From Podospora comata (taxonomy: Eukaryota; Ascomycota; Sordariomycetes; Sordariales; Podosporaceae), in contig CP071493.1 in the NCBI GenBank assembly GCA_017354895.1, positions 1,550,001 to 1,614,000 on the forward strand: 64,000 bases of DNA, in the 5' to 3' direction. Both the position numbers and the translations under genes were made by a program. Of the stretch, positions 58,832 through 64,000 are shown one piece after another; the stretch's first letter is position 1, and each line of letters opens with the position of its first letter. The notes under the pieces are model-generated. The model saw only the letters and a list, made by a program, of their open reading frames with translations. It was not told where the DNA came from and searched no databases.

Positions 58832-60526
58832 CTATGTAAAGTTCCACTCCTTGAACGCCTCCCTAAACGCAGCAACGTCCGCCGTCTCCTCCTCCTCAGT
58901 CTGCACCACATCCTGCCAAAAAGTCCGATTCTCCAGTTTCAGCAACTTCACCATAACCTTGCGCGGATACTGCAGATCAAACCTGATCTCATCCCCAAAT
59001 TGCATCAACAAACTCTTGCCAATAACCTTCCCGCCCTCGACCTCATCATCTTCTTCCCCCCAAATCCAAATCCGGAAATAATCCCCTTCCACCTCATCCG
59101 CGGTCTCAAAATCCTTCACCACAAACTTCCCCAGCTTCATATCCTCGGCCAACACGCGGAACCCAGCCTCCACCAGACCCTTGCTGACAAGCTCAATCGG
59201 TACAGGCAAAAACTGCCAGTGAGCGTGAATATTCCTTGACCGGCTGATTTCCCATGTCACAGCCCCGAGCTTGTGCTTCGAAAGTGTTGATACCATACTC
59301 TGAAGTGACTCCCGGAACCGCTTCATCTCCTGAAACGTGGTCTTGGCCTGCTCGTCCCCTAGCTCGGTCTTGCTAAGCGTCGCCACGTGGTCAACGGGCG
59401 TGATGACGAAGTGACCAGGAAAGTTCAAACCGTGCTCCTTGTAAGTTTCGCTGGTCGTGAGAGGGCCCTTGGCAGTAGCAAGATAGGCAGCCTCGCCGAT
59501 ACACCCAACCATGTGTGTTGAGAGATTTGGATTGCACAGGCAAAAAAAGCATTTCTCCGGTCCGGGTGGCGGAGAACGCTCGCGGTGGCGACGGTGATTC
59601 TTGCGCTCATGTCGCGAGTCTCCATGTGAGAATCTCGAGAATCCGGCATCTTCAGCAGACCGCTTCGTGGCGGCAGGCTTGTAGAAGGGGGTCATTGTGC
59701 TCCCGGCGGGTGGTGTGATAATGGCATCTCTGTTGAGGGTAAAGGCGTACATCGACTTGGCCTTGGCAGTATTTCCCCACGGTGCCAACGAGATAAAGCG
59801 TGTGAGTTGAATACTCTTGTCCTGTTCCTCCTCTGCCTTCTCCGGAAAGAAAGGCTCTCTCTCGAAGCAAAAGTCATCTGGTGACATGGACAGGTGATAC
59901 TTGGGCTTGAGGGCGGCGCAGAGTTCCGCAATCGCTGGGTTGGAAGGGGCTGTGGTGCTGTTGATGCTCATCTCCTTAGCCTTTGAGCTATTCTTCCAGA
60001 CATCGGATGGCCAAGTTGTTGTTAGGAGAATGTCTGCACTGTTAGCTCCTCGGAGACTCTTTGCATCGCCTTCGGTGTGAAACGGTGAGATCTGTTCCTT
60101 AGACAGACCAGCAATAATGTTCGAGTCAAGTAAGCCTCCGAGTGTGACTATCCGGACACCTTCAGATGTCTTTGTGGTTGAGCGCTTCCCGAGGTAATGA
60201 AGATTAGGGGCAATTTCCTCGTCTTTCTCGATTCTCTCGACCACACGTGGGGGAAGAGGAACAGTGCCGACTGTGAAGTACGTTGGGCAAGGGATTTGAA
60301 TCTGCCCATCCAAGATCTGTGTGAGCTGCTCATCATCCTGTTCGCTACTGAACAGGTTGCCCGTCACGATGGCAAAACTGAAGGCGTTTTTCGCATGGAG
60401 TGTAGCTAGTTTGCTGAAGGCTGGTTGGAGTTGACCGTTAATGCTGCCGAACACGAAGCTGATTTGGTCAGTTGATGTGGCGTCGCTGAATTGAAGGGTA
60501 CTGGGAACTGACATTTTGGCAGCCAT
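58832..60526 (-). CDS. Cwf19-like protein Drn1 (CwfJ family)
   Basis: Drn1/CWF19L1 works with the lariat-debranching enzyme Dbr1 on intron turnover in the nucleus; yeast Drn1 is YGR093W. The single exon encodes 564 aa. Either ATG of MAAKMSVP could be used. The N-terminal third is related to the Dbr1 metallophosphatase fold (FVFGSINGQL, AFAIVTGNLF) but lacks its metal ligands, as is normal here. A Lys/Arg/His-rich linker lies near residue 300-325. The CwfJ-C1 domain carries PEKCFFCLCNPNLSTHMV, and the HIT-like signature is SRSRNIHAHWQFLPVP. The CwfJ-C2 domain ends AFREAFKEWNFT. Cwf19 itself is the alternative, but the phosphatase-like N-terminus indicates the Drn1 branch. Confidence 0.9.
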   Translation of the reverse strand: MAAKMSVPSTLQFSDATSTDQISFVFGSINGQLQPAFSKLATLHAKNAFSFAIVTGNLFSSEQDDEQLTQILDGQIQIPCPTYFTVGTVPLPPRVVERIEKDEEIAPNLHYLGKRSTTKTSEGVRIVTLGGLLDSNIIAGLSKEQISPFHTEGDAKSLRGANSADILLTTTWPSDVWKNSSKAKEMSINSTTAPSNPAIAELCAALKPKYHLSMSPDDFCFEREPFFPEKAEEEQDKSIQLTRFISLAPWGNTAKAKSMYAFTLNRDAIITPPAGSTMTPFYKPAATKRSAEDAGFSRFSHGDSRHERKNHRRHRERSPPPGPEKCFFCLCNPNLSTHMVGCIGEAAYLATAKGPLTTSETYKEHGLNFPGHFVITPVDHVATLSKTELGDEQAKTTFQEMKRFRESLQSMVSTLSKHKLGAVTWEISRSRNIHAHWQFLPVPIELVSKGLVEAGFRVLAEDMKLGKFVVKDFETADEVEGDYFRIWIWGEEDDEVEGGKVIGKSLLMQFGDEIRFDLQYPRKVMVKLLKLENRTFWQDVVQTEEEETADVAAFREAFKEWNFT

Positions 60527-63361
60527 CTTGATTGATAAAGATGATATGTGATGAGAGCAGATGCTCTGAGAAAGAGGATGAGGATAAGAGGCTGCCGGCC
60601 CCCTGAGGTTGTTGTGAGACGAAATGTTGACCGCCGATCACAAAAATTACCAATTAAATAAGATATCTTGAAAAATTGTGAGATGATTTCCTCTTATCCT
60701 TGAACAAAGAAAGTTGATATCTCGATTCCGTGGTTGGTAGATTTGAACCGCTCTCACCTCACAAATGTCATCAGTGGAAGGCACGATCTCACTCACAGCA
60801 GGCGCGCTTCAGCAATGACGCGCCTCGCCCTAAATTTCTTATCGCTTATCTTCCACCCAAGCTCTCTCCCGCCTTGGCACCCTGATCCTCCCACCTCCAA
60901 CCCCAACCCGCAGACCCACCAGTTCACCAACCTCCAACCTCAACCTTCTCGAAGCACCATTTCACAAACGAAAGGTCCCACCCCCAAGCCATGCACAAAA
61001 CCACCCGCCCCTAATGCAAATGCACACCACACCGCAACATCTCAAATCCCCAGCATTTCCATCCCCGTCCGTCCCACCCCCTTTTCTCTCGCATTCCCCC
61101 ATTGTTTACATTTTCCCCCTTTAGGCAACCGATCACCTGTCTCGCAAAAAGAAAAAGCGGAGCCCACACTACCTATCCGATCCGAGAACTCCACACCCCA
61201 CACAACCCGGGCTCCGGTCCGCATTCCGTCATCCCAGGCCATCGCCGGGCTCCACACAAAGCCCGGACCACACCACCCCGGAACGGCTATCTCAACGACG
61301 ACAGGACAAGGGGTGGAATTTTCTAGTACATAGTTGGTTACAACCTCACCCCTTACCCACGGCTATATCGTCTCCAGGGAAACGCGCACCTCAACGAAAA
61401 CTCTGACATGTGTTCTTTTCTTCCATGCGGTAATGGCCGACATGAAAACCATATCCACGGTACAGGTAAAATGACAACCGGAGAGTTTGGAACGGAGGTA
61501 TAACACATCCCGCATTATACACTCTTATACCCATCATATCGTAGTTGTGAAAAACTTTTTGAGATTGCAGCCTCTCATTCTACCAGCACGCCTTTCCCCG
61601 TCCATCTCTGATCTACACTCTCCATCAGCTGTTGCTTCTTGCCAACCAAGCATAAAACTCCTTGCCACATCACCGCCCATCAAAACCCACCCGCTCTCAC
61701 TCGTTGCCCCGCGAACCCCAGAAACCATCACCCGATCCGACAGTTCAAAAAAAAAAAATCCATCCCCACCGGCGGCCATCCGTCATCCAATATCGCAACC
61801 CTGCCCTGTCTTAAACCAATGCAAAGAAAACGGTTAGGTTAGGTGTTCTCCGACGACCCTCTACTCACCAAACCGTTACATTCCCACCCGCTTTGCAAAT
61901 TTCCCCTGAACACAAAACCCCCGTCGTCCTTGGCAAAGGGCCCAAGTGTTTGATATGCAGAGTCCAAGTTATGCTTCCATGCTGGGTCACAACTTGATGA
62001 AAGATGAAGTCACAAACTTGATGACCACATGACGACGGACATGTAAGTCAAAGCATAACAAGTGCGACGGTCGTCAAGTAATTTTTAAACTTCATTTTGT
62101 TCTTGTTTTTTGCTTCAGCCTGTAAACTCGCTAGGTACAAAGCTACTTTGTAACAAGCACCCGTGGCCGTGATTTTTTTTGTTCTGATATTCCCAAACAG
62201 TGAAAAAAAAAAGGAAGGGCGGTTTCTCGGTTCGAGTTCATCATCGCGTATCATGCTGATTGATGGCTCGCCAATAAAAACCCAATCATCCATCCAATTG
62301 CTGTATGTTGCCAGAGGGGAGCGATGGCAATCACCCACACAAAAGCAGTACAGGAGTTTCCCATGATGTCCAGGCAAGGGGAGCAGACGAGGATGACTTT
62401 TGCCACAGGGATATCTTGTTCACCAAGATCCCAGGGCTCTCTAAAGCCGTTCTTCTTCTGTCCCATCCCATATTTCTTACATCTGATCCTGGCAGGAACT
62501 TGAACAAAACTCATCTGACAATCAAGTCGTGAGCCGCAGTCCGTCGCAAGTAGAGGTTTCTCCTCCCATCTTATGCTTCCTCCCCTCGGACCAGCAAACA
62601 ACACCAAAGATGACCCCTTCCTCCATTTTCCCTGGCCTCCATGGTAAATAAACCTGTTGCAAACCACTGCAGAACGCATGTTCGTGGAATCGACGTCTGG
62701 ATCCACCGTGCGAAAACGGTTTGCCAGGAGGGGTATCTTGTGTGTAAATGCTACAAAGAAAAAAAAGACAAAAACAACAATTTTGGTGTGGTTTCGATGT
62801 GTGTCGGACCGAACCGGGATATTTTGATCAGTAAAGTGCTTTTTCGTACAGACGTTGATAAGGGAAGATGAGGTGCCCGCGAATGGGCTGATGACGCGCA
62901 ATCGTAACAGCTCTTGAGCGGCGAGTAAGATAAAACAAGACCGGTTTGCTGTATCATCGTGATCGCTAAACATTATGAATACATGCCAGTCCACGCCGCA
63001 ATGCGGACTGACACTTTGACAGTATCGAAGAGCTGATAGGCATCCAAAACATGATGGGCCTTTGCTGAAGTGATACATGCCAAAAGGTGGCAAGTAATGC
63101 CGAGAAGAAGAAACAAGTATGCTGGGTTTGTCGACGATCGTGAGGGTATCAATCCTACCGGAACCAAACCTGCACCCTACTCAGTCGAGATGAGAGGGCA
63201 GCATGTGTATGAATGAGGTATGTGACATAGAAGAAGACAAAGTGGCTGCGGATGAGCCTGCTCCGGGAAAGCTGTGGTTGGCGAGCAGAGGTGACAACTG
63301 CTGAAGCATAGGTAAGGATGCAGTGTAATCCAACAAGTATTCCCATGAGTGATGTTGGTCT
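60527..63361. other. 2.8-kb intergenic region, no gene recognised
   Basis: This stretch lies between the drn1 start and the cdc25 stop, so it combines the drn1 promoter with the cdc25 3' flank. Frames of 199 codons (60734-61333 plus) and 280 codons (62251-63093 minus) are open but show no domain and Pro/Thr-rich or irregular composition. I found no tRNA, repeat or mobile element. Confidence 0.5.
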
Positions 63362-64000
63362 TTAGAAAGAGACCATCCGTCGTGGAGGCCCACGATCCGC
63401 TCCAAGTGGCGATTGCCCAAGGTCCGCAAACTCACAATCACGGCTGATGGCACGACCTGGCGCAGTTGGCGAATCCTGGATCCGATCACCAAATGCATAC
63501 GTTTGAGCACGACCCAGCCCTTTGCGCTGCTGCTTTAAGCGGCCCATCAGCCGCTCGCAAGTCTTCTCGTGCCCAGCGGCGCCCATCTCAACATACGCCC
63601 GAGGGTAGCAGCGTTCTTGGTGTTCAGAGAAGAAACCACTATACCCCCCGTCCAGAATGTAAACATCAGGGTATGTGAGTCTCGGGTAAGCCTCCTGGTT
63701 CAGTTGTCGGTCCTGGGAACGGATATGGCGAGCCATGAGCGGAGCACGGTGAGCAGAGTATTCGCAGTGAAAGATGAGAAGGGTGCGCCCTGGCATGGGA
63801 GTGCGAAACAGATGGTCTGCCAGAAGATCCTTATCATTGTAGTTGATGGCGCCATCAATGTGACCACCCTCATATTCGTACTCGAAGCGACAGTCGACGA
63901 CCATCTTGTGTTGGTACTGGTCGCTGTATTTGCCGTCCAACACCTCAAGCATGGTGTCGCGGGTAATGCGAGGAATGTTATCTTGTTCATCTTCGGGCAT
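63362..64000 (-). CDS. M-phase inducer phosphatase Cdc25 (NimT), 3' part
   Basis: Cdc25 removes the inhibitory phosphate from the Cdk1 tyrosine and so triggers mitosis. Only the last 212 codons are in the window; the gene continues beyond 64000, so the ATG at the window edge is almost certainly not the start. The rhodanese-like catalytic domain is clear: VVDCRFEYEYEGGHIDGAIN, then the active site HCEYSAHRAP, matching HC-x5-R with the catalytic Cys and Arg. YILDGGYSGFF and the Cdc25-typical CYPRAYVEM follow. The C-terminal 60 residues are Arg/Gln-rich and end GPPRRMVSF. No intron is present in this part. Confidence 0.93.
   Translation of the reverse strand: MPEDEQDNIPRITRDTMLEVLDGKYSDQYQHKMVVDCRFEYEYEGGHIDGAINYNDKDLLADHLFRTPMPGRTLLIFHCEYSAHRAPLMARHIRSQDRQLNQEAYPRLTYPDVYILDGGYSGFFSEHQERCYPRAYVEMGAAGHEKTCERLMGRLKQQRKGLGRAQTYAFGDRIQDSPTAPGRAISRDCEFADLGQSPLGADRGPPRRMVSF

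Noticed and set aside
60730-60800. tRNA-like B-box match (GGTTCAAATC on the minus strand)
   Set aside because: No A-box at the right distance and no acceptor stem could be paired.
62251-63093. A 280-codon open frame on the minus strand near cdc25
   Set aside because: No domain, irregular composition with FFFF-type runs from homopolymers, and no coding-like codon use; I read it as 3' flank.

Overview
The window is nuclear DNA of a filamentous ascomycete, most likely a member of the Sordariomycetes (Sordariales-like). The signs are short GT-AG introns (about 49-94 bp, one of 435 bp) with CTRAY-type branch points such as GACTAAC or GCTAAC, gene density of about one per 3.5 kb, and fungal protein families (KipA-type kinesin, DUF3405, SulP-STAS-cNMP transporter, Zim17, Drn1). 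I see no operons, ribosome binding sites, CRISPR arrays, rRNA or tRNA genes, transposons or viral fossils.

Seventeen protein genes are well supported. Left third: kipA-like kinesin-7 (-), a 5.3-kb stretch without recognisable genes, a SulP/STAS/cyclic-nucleotide-binding transporter (-), GINS subunit psf1 (-), mitochondrial disaggregase hsp78 (+), arf1 (-), emp24 (+), a DUF3405 type II membrane protein (-). Middle: an HDEL-ended BiP-type Hsp70 (+), pex13 (+), TFIIA large subunit toa1 (-), APC/C activator cdc20 (-), a Kelch-BTB protein (+), cullin-3 (-), zim17 (+). Right: the giant U3 processome protein utp20 (-), Cwf19-like drn1 (-), and the 3' part of cdc25 (-), cut by the window edge. Two weaker candidates are a small cysteine-rich ORF (20950-21273) and a possibly degraded small membrane-protein gene (44770-45583).

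Some neighbours are functionally related. arf1, emp24, the DUF3405 protein and the BiP-like chaperone all belong to, or are predicted for, the early secretory pathway. cdc20, the Kelch-BTB protein and cullin-3 are ubiquitin-ligase components, and Kelch-BTB proteins are the classic substrate adaptors of CUL3. hsp78 and zim17 both serve mitochondrial Hsp70-linked folding. In a fungus this may be coincidence.

The most unusual signals are: a 119-codon coding-like extension in frame directly after the pex13 stop (readthrough or alternative splicing); a divergent BiP with an unusually long basic N-terminus; an apparent one-base break in a six-C run that separates the transporter from a better C-terminus; an acidic reading frame behind the Kelch-BTB stop; and stop-free introns of a multiple of three bases at the cullin-3 neddylation lysine and in the TFIIA C-terminal domain. 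All functional calls rest on reading the translated sequence; no database search or transcript evidence was available.
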